8,085 nucleotides of DNA from VRUE01 sp035554595 (lineage in GTDB: Bacteria; Actinomycetota; Thermoleophilia; Solirubrobacterales; 70-9). Both the position numbers and the translations under genes were made by a program. The notes under the pieces are model-generated. The model saw only the letters and a list, made by a program, of their open reading frames with translations, had not been told where the DNA came from and ran no database searches. This document shows positions 1 through 5,415 of this stretch, one piece after another (position 1 is the first letter of the stretch; each line of letters starts with the position of its first letter). The stretch covers positions 1-8,085 of the forward strand of contig DATMIH010000087.1 of assembly GCA_035554595.1 (NCBI GenBank), written 5' to 3'.

Positions 1-1
1 G

Positions 2-592
2 GGCACCAGCGACGTCGAGTACCTCTTCCCGATCGGCTGGTCGGAGCTGGAGGGGATCGCCAACCGCGGCGACTTCGACCTCACCCAGCACGCCAAGTTC
101 AGCGGCGAGAAGCTCGAGTACTTCGACCAGCAGACCAAAGAACGCTACGTCCCCCACGTGATCGAGCCGGCCGCCGGCGCCGATCGCGCCACCCTCGCCT
201 TCCTCGTCGACGCCTACGAGGTTGAGGAGGTCGAGGGCCGCCAGCGCACCGTCCTGCGCCTCCACCCCCGCCTCGCCCCCAACAAGGCTGCCGTCCTCCC
301 GCTGGTCTCGAAGGACGGCCTGCCCGAGAAGGCCCGCCCGATCTTCGAAGAGCTGCGCACCCGCATGCCCACCGAGTTCGACGAGGGCGGCTCGATCGGC
401 AAGCGCTACCGCCGCCAAGACGAGATCGGCACCCCCTGGGGCATCACCGTCGACCACCAGACGATGGAAGACGACACCGTCACTTTGCGCGACCGCGACT
501 CACTGGAGCAGACGCGCGTCCCGGTCACAGGCCTCGCCGATGACCTCGCCTCGCGCCTCGCCCAGCCCTGGCAGAGCCCGAAGCTCGGCTAG
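2..592 (+). CDS. glyS: Glycyl-tRNA synthetase, C-terminal part (5' end outside window)
   Basis: This class II aminoacyl-tRNA synthetase charges tRNA-Gly with glycine in the cytoplasm. The frame is open from base 2 and ends at TAG 590-592, giving the last 196 residues. The family is usually about 440-480 residues, so the N-terminal half and class II motifs 1 and 2 lie to the left of the window. Visible signatures are the motif 3 stretch around EPAAGADRATLAFL (nt 164-205), the LHPRLAPNKAAVLPL segment that opens the anticodon-binding domain, and the IGTPWGITVDHQT and TVTLRDRDS blocks near the C-terminus, all typical of the single-chain alpha2 GlyRS of actinobacteria, archaea and eukaryotes. An ATG or GTG inside this stretch would not be the real start, because coding similarity continues upstream to the window edge. 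The TAG directly abuts the stop codon of the convergent VOC gene. Identification is firm. Confidence 0.96.
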   Translation, partial: GTSDVEYLFPIGWSELEGIANRGDFDLTQHAKFSGEKLEYFDQQTKERYVPHVIEPAAGADRATLAFLVDAYEVEEVEGRQRTVLRLHPRLAPNKAAVLPLVSKDGLPEKARPIFEELRTRMPTEFDEGGSIGKRYRRQDEIGTPWGITVDHQTMEDDTVTLRDRDSLEQTRVPVTGLADDLASRLAQPWQSPKLG

Positions 593-964
593 TTACTCGC
601 CGCCCTCGATCAAACCGATCACGTTGCCCTCGGGGTCTTTGAACTGGCCGAGGACCATGCGGCCCATGATCGTCTCGGGGCCCATCACGCGGGTGCCGCC
701 CAGGGACTCGGCCTTGCTCAGGGCCTCCTCGACGCTGGGGACTTCGACGTAGAAGGTGACGTGGCCCACGTAGCCGTCGGGGCCTTGGCCGATGCCGCCG
801 CCGAGGCCGATGCCTTCGGCGTTGCTGTTGGCCGCACGGTCGACGAGGCCGTATTTCATCTCGTTCTCGGCGTTGACTTTCCAGTCGAATAGCTCGGCGT
901 AGTAGCTCTGCAGCTTCTCGCCGTCGCGGCCGACGACCTCGAAGTGGACCACTGGCTGTCCCAT
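593..964 (-). CDS. VOC (glyoxalase-fold) family protein
   Basis: A 123-residue member of the vicinal oxygen chelate superfamily. It is small, cytosolic and predicted to bind a metal and a small substrate; the substrate cannot be read from sequence. The fold runs from PVVHFEVV at the N-terminus, through a helix with YYAELFDW typical of the superfamily, to the second beta-alpha-beta unit with GHVTFYVEV and the closing strand DPEGNVIGLIE. Likely metal ligands by position are His7, His68 and Glu120. I chose ATG 964-962 because AGGAGG lies 7 nt upstream (972-977) and the protein then begins right at the first VOC strand. An upstream in-frame start at 1012 would overlap the preceding gene. The gene follows the winged-helix gene by 19 bp on the same strand, so the two are probably co-transcribed. 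Its TAA abuts the glyS TAG. Confidence 0.9.
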   Translation of the reverse strand: MGQPVVHFEVVGRDGEKLQSYYAELFDWKVNAENEMKYGLVDRAANSNAEGIGLGGGIGQGPDGYVGHVTFYVEVPSVEEALSKAESLGGTRVMGPETIMGRMVLGQFKDPEGNVIGLIEGGE

Positions 965-971
965 CTCATCT

Positions 972-977
972 CCTCCT
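972..977 (-). promoter_or_regulatory. Ribosome binding site of the VOC gene
   Basis: The minus strand reads AGGAGG, a perfect anti-16S match, 7 nt before ATG 964-962. It lies in the 19-bp gap after the winged-helix gene and decides the start over the longer in-frame option at 1012. Confidence 0.85.
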
Positions 978-983
978 GTTTGC

Positions 984-2018
984 CTAGGCGCTTGCCATGA
1001 ACCGTTCCACATCCGCCGCGTCGGCGGCTAGCGCTGCCGACGCGGCCTTCGACACCCTGCCCAGCGGCTCAACCGTGACCTTGCCACGGTTGAGCTTCCA
1101 GGTGCCAACGGCGCGGCCCTTGACCATTGCGAAGGGGCGGAAGATGCCGTTCAGCGTCACCAGGTGAGTGTGGGGACCGAGGATCAGCTCGCGCGAGGTC
1201 CAGCCGAGCAACAGCGGGTCGAAGGCTCCGAGCAGGCGCGGGCCGGGCACCTCGGCAATGGGCGGGTGCTTGGCGAGGTGGAGGAGGCCGTCGTCGCGCT
1301 CGACCAGCTCCGAGGCAATCGCGGCAAGGCCGGCGCGGGCGTCGCGCAGCGGCAGCCCAGCCCAGCGCGCCAGGTCGCGGTCGTTCGCCGGCGCGTGGCC
1401 GACCAGGTAGCGGCGGGCGAGCTCGGCGAGGGCCGCGTCGCGCTCGGCGGCGGGCTGCGGTTCCAGCCAATCGCGGACGAGCACATAGGCGTGATCTTTG
1501 CCGGCCATCGGCCCGCGCACGGCGACTCCGCGCACCGCGGCGAGGAAGAGCAGGTGGATAAGCGCCTGGCCCGCGGTGGGAATGCCGGCCGAGTCGAGGC
1601 GCTCGCGCAGCTGGTGTCGGGTGAGCGGGCCCTCCTTGGCCAGGCTCCGTTCGATCGTCTTCACGGCCTTCTCCCCCTGCTGCGTGGTGACCCCCTCCTG
1701 GCGGAGGCGGCGGCTGCACGACGACACCAGCGGCGGGGTCGTCAGCATCTGCAGCCACGGGTAGTCCTCGCTGCGAACCAGGTGAAGGGTCCCGCGGTTG
1801 AGCCAGGTGATCAGCAGCGAGCGCTCCTCGGTCAGGGCTTGGTCCACGTGCGCGGCGGTCAGTCCCTCGCTGCGAGCCCTGACCGCCAGCCGGGCGCCGC
1901 GCGGGTCCTGACCCTGGACGGCGAGCAGTCGACCGGCCACGTCGGCAGGGTCACGCTCAGGCTGGCCCGCGAGGCCCTGTGAGACGAAGCGTTCGGCGAA
2001 GATCGATGCGGTCGGCAC
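984..2018 (-). CDS. Winged-helix (HTH_42) protein, AlkZ-like DNA glycosylase candidate
   Basis: A 344-residue, full-length member of the HTH_42/DUF1006 family (winged-helix DNA-binding domain-containing proteins). The family includes the bacterial glycosylases AlkZ and YcaQ, which excise bulky or cross-linked alkylated purines. Visible marks are the N-terminal helical region (residues 5-38) ending in VQGQ with Gln35-x-Gln37, where AlkZ carries its catalytic QxQ and YcaQ-type proteins carry QxD; the WLNRGTLHLV block (72-81); the PLTRHQLRERLDSAGI winged-helix segment; NDRDLARWAGLP; and the C-terminal domain beginning LLGAFDPLLLGW (262-273). The start is GTG 2018-2016; no strong Shine-Dalgarno sequence is seen, but the protein start fits the family. 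The gene lies 35 bp after the SnoaL-like gene and 19 bp before the VOC gene. Family membership is firm. DNA-repair activity is inferred from the QxQ residues, and many family members remain uncharacterised. Confidence 0.88.
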   Translation of the reverse strand: MPTASIFAERFVSQGLAGQPERDPADVAGRLLAVQGQDPRGARLAVRARSEGLTAAHVDQALTEERSLLITWLNRGTLHLVRSEDYPWLQMLTTPPLVSSCSRRLRQEGVTTQQGEKAVKTIERSLAKEGPLTRHQLRERLDSAGIPTAGQALIHLLFLAAVRGVAVRGPMAGKDHAYVLVRDWLEPQPAAERDAALAELARRYLVGHAPANDRDLARWAGLPLRDARAGLAAIASELVERDDGLLHLAKHPPIAEVPGPRLLGAFDPLLLGWTSRELILGPHTHLVTLNGIFRPFAMVKGRAVGTWKLNRGKVTVEPLGRVSKAASAALAADAADVERFMASA

Positions 2019-2053
2019 GGCAAGATGATCGCGCCCGCACGGAAACGGTGCGG

Positions 2054-2422
2054 CTAAGACCCCTTGGAGTGAGGTGTCTGCTGGTGAAAGGCGAGCTTCC
2101 AGCGCCCCTCGTCGTCCCTGACATAGGCACTCGAGAGCGTTGCCGCGTAGTGGTCCTGACCGCGGCGACCGCGAAAGAGGTAGGTGAGAAGGGCTACGTC
2201 GGGCCCGAGTCCCAGCACCGCCTCCTCGCCGATCGAGACTTCGTCCCAGCCGTCCGAGGCGTCGATCGCCTCGACCGTCGCGGCGCGGTCGAGGCGATCG
2301 CCGGGAATGACGACAACCGCACCCTCGGCCAGGTGGCTCTCGTAAGTGGCGCCGTCGCCGCGCGCCAGCTCGTGCTCAATCCGCAGCAGCTGCTCCGCGA
2401 TTCCATCGGCCAAGGCCTCCAT
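2054..2422 (-). CDS. NTF2/SnoaL-like (DUF4440-type) protein
   Basis: A 122-residue cone-shaped alpha+beta (NTF2-like) protein, a fold used by polyketide cyclases, ketosteroid isomerases and many small-ligand-binding proteins of unknown role. Typical features are an N-terminal amphipathic helix with a polar HELARGDG turn, a central stretch giving DVALLTYLFRGRRG, and the C-terminal strands SSAYVRDDEGRWKLAFHQQTP; the W-x-L-x-x-HQQTP ending is characteristic of DUF4440-type members. I used ATG 2422-2420; a TTG two codons upstream (2428-2426) is an alternative, and neither has a clear Shine-Dalgarno sequence. It is the third gene of the minus-strand cluster, 95 bp after the FKBP gene and 35 bp before the winged-helix gene. 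The coding region contains an unusually long perfect inverted repeat (2263-2300). No catalytic activity can be assigned. Confidence 0.85.
   Translation of the reverse strand: MEALADGIAEQLLRIEHELARGDGATYESHLAEGAVVVIPGDRLDRAATVEAIDASDGWDEVSIGEEAVLGLGPDVALLTYLFRGRRGQDHYAATLSSAYVRDDEGRWKLAFHQQTPHSKGS
2263..2300. repeat. 15-bp perfect inverted repeat inside the SnoaL-like gene
   Basis: Arms CGATCGCCTCGACCG (2263-2277) and CGGTCGAGGCGATCG (2286-2300) are exact reverse complements, separated by the 8-nt loop TCGCGGCG. In the mRNA this would form a very stable hairpin in the middle of the gene, across codons for DRLDR and TVEAID. It may reflect codon repetition or a structured RNA or DNA element; function unknown. 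Confidence 0.9.
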
Positions 2423-2498
2423 ATGCAACGAGTACCCGAGGTCTCAAGCCAAAAAACGGGCGATGGGCCGGGAGCGGCGAAACGTCCGCAGATGCCGC

Positions 2499-2516
2499 CG
2501 AGGGCGCGGGCCCTCG
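2499..2516 (-). terminator. Hairpin directly after the FKBP stop codon
   Basis: A perfect 7-bp stem (CGAGGGC at 2499-2505 paired with GCCCTCG at 2510-2516, loop of 4 nt) begins 1 nt after the FKBP stop codon TAG (2520-2518) on the minus strand. No U-tract follows directly; a T6 run on the minus strand (2456-2451) is about 43 nt further on. In high-GC actinobacteria such U-less hairpins often end or attenuate transcription or protect the 3' end. The role is inferred from position. Confidence 0.45.
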
Positions 2517-2517
2517 C

Positions 2518-3081
2518 CTATTTGACGGCGAGGAGGTCGATGGTGAAGATCAGCGTTTCGTTCGGCCCGATGCTCGGTGGCGAGCCTTCGGCGCCGTAGG
2601 CGAGTTCCGGCGGAAGCAGAAGCTCGCGGCGGCCGCCAACTTTCATCCCTTCGACACCCTGGTCCCAGCCTTTGATCACTTCGCCGGCGCCGAGAGTGAA
2701 GGTGAACGGTTCGTTCCGGCTCCAGGAAGAGTCGAATTCTTCTTCGCTGTCATAGCCAACTCCCACGTATTGAACCGTGACTTCATCGCCTTTTTTGGCT
2801 TCCGCCCCTGTGCCTTCTTCGATTTCCTTGATCGCATACTTCTTGGGCGAGATCCCCTTCGGTACCGTGACCGTTGGCTTCGTCTTTTCGCCGCCCGAGG
2901 TCGATTCACTCGATTCCTTCGATTCTTCGGTCGAACTGCCGGCTTCGGTGGAAGCGCTCGAGCCGGTCGACGAGTCGCTACTGCTTCCGCACCCGGCGAC
3001 CGCGGTCGCGAGGACGGCGCAGAGCGCCAGGATGATTAGCGAAAATCCTACGCAAGCGCGGCCCGAAAAGGCGCCACGTTC
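2518..3081 (-). CDS. FKBP-type peptidyl-prolyl isomerase lipoprotein, no canonical start codon
   Basis: The open frame encodes a membrane-anchored, extracytoplasmic prolyl isomerase. In order it has a hydrophobic signal segment (FSLIILALCAVLATAVAGC, nt 3045-2989) ending in a lipobox VAGC with the lipidated Cys at 2991-2989; a Ser/Thr/Glu-rich linker; then an FKBP domain from about nt 2850 to the stop TAG 2520-2518. Most hallmark pocket residues are present: VQYVG, EFDSSW (F36/D37 equivalents of FKBP12), EVIKGWDQG, LAYG and LIFTIDLL. Between the in-frame TAG of the preceding gene (3084-3082) and the lipobox there is no ATG, GTG or TTG. The first such codon is GTG 2766, inside the FKBP domain, too late to give a working protein. 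A GTG at 3077-3075 would give a normal signal peptide (MAPFSGRACVGFS...) if one base were added to the A-run at 3066-3069. The coordinates mark the whole open frame; the true start is unresolved. Confidence 0.85.
   Translation of the reverse strand, partial: ERGAFSGRACVGFSLIILALCAVLATAVAGCGSSSDSSTGSSASTEAGSSTEESKESSESTSGGEKTKPTVTVPKGISPKKYAIKEIEEGTGAEAKKGDEVTVQYVGVGYDSEEEFDSSWSRNEPFTFTLGAGEVIKGWDQGVEGMKVGGRRELLLPPELAYGAEGSPPSIGPNETLIFTIDLLAVK
2901..2927. repeat. Three 9-bp tandem units in the FKBP lipoprotein linker
   Basis: TCGATTCAC, TCGATTCCT and TCGATTCTT follow each other directly. On the coding (minus) strand they give repeated Glu-Ser pairs in the Ser/Glu-rich spacer between lipobox and FKBP domain. 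A linker of this kind can change length by slippage without disturbing the fold. It is also locally poorer in G/C than the surrounding sequence. Confidence 0.75.
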
Positions 3082-3444
3082 CTAGCGCTTGCCTGTCATC
3101 GAGTTCCAGGCCCGCCGGAAAAAGCCCGGGCGGCCGCCGATGAGATCGGCCGGGTTGACCGCGAGCGACCCCGGGTTGGCATCAGGCGCCGTCAGCTTCG
3201 CCGCCTCGGCCGCGTCGATCTTCAGCAAGACCCCGCGCTCGTAGATCTGGCCCACCTCCGGAGCGTCGACGAAACGGTGGCCGCCCGGCCCGGCGGTGGT
3301 GTCGAAGACGATCCCGTCGAACATGTCGAGGTTAGGGGCGGAGAGCACTCGCACGACCCGGCCGAGGTTCTCGCCGTCGCTCGAGTAGACCGGCGCTCCT
3401 TTCGGCACCGCGAGGTATGAGGTGGGCTCGCCCAGATCCTCCAT
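3082..3444 (-). CDS. PRC-barrel domain protein
   Basis: A 120-residue protein whose core (about residues 8-75) reads as a PRC barrel: SYLAVPKGAPVYSSDGENLG, then VVRVLSAPNLDMFDGIVFD and the HRFVDAPEVGQIYERGVLLKID strand. PRC barrels occur in RimM and photosynthetic reaction centre H subunits and in many short actinobacterial proteins of unknown role, probably as RNA- or protein-binding modules. The C-terminus is basic (RPGFFRRAWNSMTGKR). The start is uncertain: ATG 3444-3442 gives a protein starting just before the domain, while ATG 3456 and GTG 3486 are in-frame alternatives; none has a clear Shine-Dalgarno sequence. It is the first gene of the minus-strand cluster and divergent from the gene at 3536. 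Its TAG lies in the same reading frame as the FKBP lipoprotein that follows. The function is not assignable. Confidence 0.8.
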   Translation of the reverse strand: MEDLGEPTSYLAVPKGAPVYSSDGENLGRVVRVLSAPNLDMFDGIVFDTTAGPGGHRFVDAPEVGQIYERGVLLKIDAAEAAKLTAPDANPGSLAVNPADLIGGRPGFFRRAWNSMTGKR

Positions 3445-3535
3445 CGAGATGAGCATATCCAGAGCAAATGCCGCCCATCCCTCCACACCGGGCTATGCTC
3501 GCATCGGTACCCAGGGTTCCTACAAGGAGGAAGCG
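3445..3535. promoter_or_regulatory. Divergent intergenic region between PRC-barrel gene and lipid operon
   Basis: About 90 bp separate the two divergent genes, so both promoters should lie here, or partly inside the 5' end of the PRC frame if that gene starts at 3456 or 3486. I see no convincing -35/-10 pair on either strand; TATGCT at 3494-3499 could be a plus-strand -10 element but has no matching -35. The only clear signal is the ribosome binding site at 3524-3530. Confidence 0.4.
3524..3530 (+). promoter_or_regulatory. Ribosome binding site of the alpha/beta-barrel gene
   Basis: AAGGAGG, 5 nt before ATG 3536. This strong site fixes the start and rules out the longer in-frame ATG at 3422, which would run into the divergent PRC gene. 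Confidence 0.9.
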
Positions 3536-3823
3536 ATGGCGATCGGCCTGCGGTTGAAGTTCGAGGGCGGCACTCAAGACCAGTACGAAGCGATACACAG
3601 CCACATGGGCATCGACGGCGACCCACCGGAGGGCATGATCTTCCACTCCGCCGGGCCGATCGACGGCGGCTGGGGCGTGATCGACTTCTGGGAGTCTCGC
3701 GACCACTTCGACCGCTTCCAGGGCTCGCGGCTGGGACCGGCGATCCAGGAGATAGGCGACCGGGCCTTCCAGGGACCTCCCGACATCAAGGAGTTCCGCG
3801 TCCACCACATCACCAAGCCCTAG
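3536..3823 (+). CDS. Small predicted dimeric alpha/beta-barrel (ABM-like) protein
   Basis: A 95-residue cytosolic protein without signal peptide or membrane segment. The pattern is strand (IGLRLKFEGG), helix (QDQYEAIHSHMG), strand (GMIFHSAGPIDGGWGVIDFWES), helix (RDHFDRFQGSRLGPAIQEIGDRA), strand (KEFRVHHIT). This beta-alpha-beta-beta-alpha-beta order matches the ferredoxin-like fold of dimeric barrels such as the antibiotic biosynthesis monooxygenase (ABM) group. Those proteins include cofactor-free monooxygenases and stress-response proteins, but many have no known activity. Start ATG 3536 is set by AAGGAGG 5 nt upstream. It is the first gene of the plus-strand operon: its TAG (3821-3823) is 5 bp before the acyl-CoA ligase ATG and overlaps that gene's ribosome binding site, so the two are almost certainly co-translated. 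A role with the ligase or the oxidase is inferred from context only. Confidence 0.78.
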   Translation: MAIGLRLKFEGGTQDQYEAIHSHMGIDGDPPEGMIFHSAGPIDGGWGVIDFWESRDHFDRFQGSRLGPAIQEIGDRAFQGPPDIKEFRVHHITKP

Positions 3824-3828
3824 GAGCG

Positions 3829-5328
3829 ATGGGCCTCAATCTCGCATCGCTGCTGACCGAAAGCGCCGAGCGGTCGCCGGAGAACCCGGCGATCCGCCTC
3901 GGCGAGGTCGAGCTCTCCTACGGCGAGCTCGACGAGCGCAGCGCCCGCCTGGCGAGCCTCTTGCGCGAGAAGGGCGTCGGTCCCGGCGACCGGGTCGGCG
4001 TGATGCTGCCCAACGTCCCCGAGTTCCCGATCGCCTACTACGGCGTCCTGCGTGCGGGCGCCGTCGTCGTGCCGATGAACGTGCTGCTGAAGCGCCGCGA
4101 GATCGCCTTCTATTTGGAGGACTCGGGCTCGAAGCTGCTGCTCGCCTGGCACGGATTCTGCGCCGAGGCGCGCGAGGGGGCGACCGACGCGGGCGCCGAG
4201 CTGATCGAAGTTGAGCCAGCGGGCTTTGCCGAGCTGCTGGCCGAGCACGAGCCAATCCCGAACCTGGTCGACACGGCCGAGGACGACACCGCCGTGATCC
4301 TCTACACCTCAGGCACCACCGGCAAGCCCAAGGGCGCCGAGCTGACTCACCTCAACCTCTTCCGCAACGCCGATGTCTCCAGCCGCACCACCTGTGAGAT
4401 AGCCAGCGGCGACGTCGTCCTCGGCGCCCTGCCGCTGTTCCACTCCTTCGGCCAGACCGTTGGCATGAACTCCTCGCTCAAGGTCGGCGCCTGCCTCACC
4501 CTGGTGCCGAAGTTCGACCCCGGCGAGGCGCTGGCGACAATGCAGCGCGATAAGGTCACCCACTTCTACGGCGTGCCGACTATGTTCGGTGCCCTGCTTC
4601 ACCACCCCGAGCGCGAGAGCTACGACACCTCCGCGCTGCGCACCTGCATCACCGGCGGCGCCTCGATGCCGGTCGAGGTCCTGCGCGGCTTCGAAGAGGC
4701 CTTTGGCGCGGTCGTGCTCGAGGGCTACGGGCTCTCGGAGACCTCACCGGTCGCCTGCTCCAACCACCCCGGCAAAGAGCGCAAGCCGGGCTCGATCGGC
4801 ACCCCGATCGAAGGCGTCGAGATGCAGCTCGTCGACGAGAACGACAAGCCGGTCGCCCAGGGCGAGGTCGGCGAGGTCGTGATCCGCGGCCACAACATCA
4901 TGAAGGGCTACTGGCAGCGCCCCGACGCGACCGAGGAGGCGATGCGCGGCGGCTGGTTCCACAGCGGCGACATGGGCCGCATCGACGAGGACGGCTGCTT
5001 CTACATCGTCGACCGCAAGAAGGACATGATCATTCGCGGCGGCTACAACGTCTACCCGCGCGAGGTCGAGGAGGTGCTCTTCGAGCATCCGAAGATCCGC
5101 GAAGCGGCCGTGGTTGGCGTTCCCCACGACGAGTGGGGCGAGGAGATCGGCGCCGCGGTCGTCTGCCACGAGGGCGAGGAGCTGAGCGCCGAGGAGGTCA
5201 GCGCCTACGTCAAGGAGCGGATCGCCGCCTACAAGTACCCGCGCCTGGTCTGGTTCCTCGACGACCTGCCCAAGGGGCCGACGGGCAAGATCCTCAAGCG
5301 GGAGATCGACACTCCCGCCTCTGTGTGA
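3829..5328 (+). CDS. Acyl-CoA ligase (long-chain fatty acid-CoA ligase type, AMP-binding)
   Basis: A complete 499-residue member of the ANL adenylating superfamily. It activates a carboxylic acid with ATP to an acyl-adenylate and transfers it to CoA. The large N-terminal domain holds the P-loop YTSGTTGKPKG (159-169), the LPLFHSFG stretch, the GYGLSETSP motif (299-307) and HSGDMG with Asp381, which binds the ribose. The hinge is DRKKD (395-399), followed by IIRGGYNVYPREVEE (GGYN at 404-407). The small C-terminal domain ends with PKGPTGKILKR, with Lys487 as the catalytic lysine. The motifs fit medium- to long-chain fatty acid ligases of the FadD kind; chain length cannot be fixed from sequence. 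Start ATG 3829 has AGGAG only 2 nt upstream, overlapping the previous stop. It lies between the small barrel protein and the R2lox-SCP2 fusion, which points to a lipid substrate shared by the cluster. Confidence 0.93.
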   Translation: MGLNLASLLTESAERSPENPAIRLGEVELSYGELDERSARLASLLREKGVGPGDRVGVMLPNVPEFPIAYYGVLRAGAVVVPMNVLLKRREIAFYLEDSGSKLLLAWHGFCAEAREGATDAGAELIEVEPAGFAELLAEHEPIPNLVDTAEDDTAVILYTSGTTGKPKGAELTHLNLFRNADVSSRTTCEIASGDVVLGALPLFHSFGQTVGMNSSLKVGACLTLVPKFDPGEALATMQRDKVTHFYGVPTMFGALLHHPERESYDTSALRTCITGGASMPVEVLRGFEEAFGAVVLEGYGLSETSPVACSNHPGKERKPGSIGTPIEGVEMQLVDENDKPVAQGEVGEVVIRGHNIMKGYWQRPDATEEAMRGGWFHSGDMGRIDEDGCFYIVDRKKDMIIRGGYNVYPREVEEVLFEHPKIREAAVVGVPHDEWGEEIGAAVVCHEGEELSAEEVSAYVKERIAAYKYPRLVWFLDDLPKGPTGKILKREIDTPASV

Positions 5329-5348
5329 CGAACTCACCCCATCCGGTC

Positions 5349-5364
5349 CTGGCTGCTCAGCCAG
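5349..5364. promoter_or_regulatory. Inverted repeat between acyl-CoA ligase and R2lox-SCP2 genes
   Basis: CTGGCTG and CAGCCAG, perfect 7-bp arms around a 2-nt centre (CT), lie 20 bp after the ligase stop and 51 bp before the next start, and are followed by TTT. As RNA this is a short hairpin (6 bp, 4-nt loop) that could attenuate or process the transcript. As DNA its 16-bp symmetric size would suit a dimeric regulator such as a TetR/FadR-type repressor. The sequence does not decide between these. Confidence 0.5.
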
Positions 5365-5404
5365 TTTGGCAGTAACCTCCGCTGCGGCAGCCCGCCGGAC
5401 CAGC

Positions 5405-5411
5405 AAAGGAG
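5405..5411 (+). promoter_or_regulatory. Ribosome binding site of the R2lox-SCP2 gene
   Basis: AAAGGAG, 4 nt before ATG 5416. The good site and the 87-bp gap suggest this gene can be translated independently of the ligase, though it is probably on the same transcript. Confidence 0.8.
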
Positions 5412-5415
5412 AGAG

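Noticed and set aside
965..1012. Sixteen extra N-terminal residues for the VOC protein
   Set aside because: They would overlap the winged-helix gene, are not part of the VOC fold, and the AGGAGG at 972-977 points to the ATG at 964.
1164..1982. A 272-codon plus-strand open frame opposite the winged-helix gene
   Set aside because: It has no recognisable domain or ribosome binding site; the minus strand carries a full-length conserved protein here.
2035..2053. A 6-bp hairpin (CCGCAC/GTGCGG, 7-nt loop) between the SnoaL-like and winged-helix genes as a terminator
   Set aside because: The stem is short, no U-run follows on the minus strand, and the genes are only 35 bp apart in what looks like one transcript.
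2518..2766. A short 82-residue FKBP protein starting at GTG 2766
   Set aside because: It would lack the first strands of the FKBP fold (including VQYVG), while the frame upstream clearly encodes them plus a lipoprotein signal.
3516..3521. GGAACC on the minus strand upstream of the PRC gene as an ECF sigma factor -35 element
   Set aside because: No matching -10 element (such as CGTC or GTT) is found at the usual 16-18 bp spacing.
3422..3535. N-terminal extension of the small alpha/beta-barrel protein from ATG 3422
   Set aside because: It overlaps the divergent PRC gene, and AAGGAGG sits 5 nt before ATG 3536, where the fold begins.
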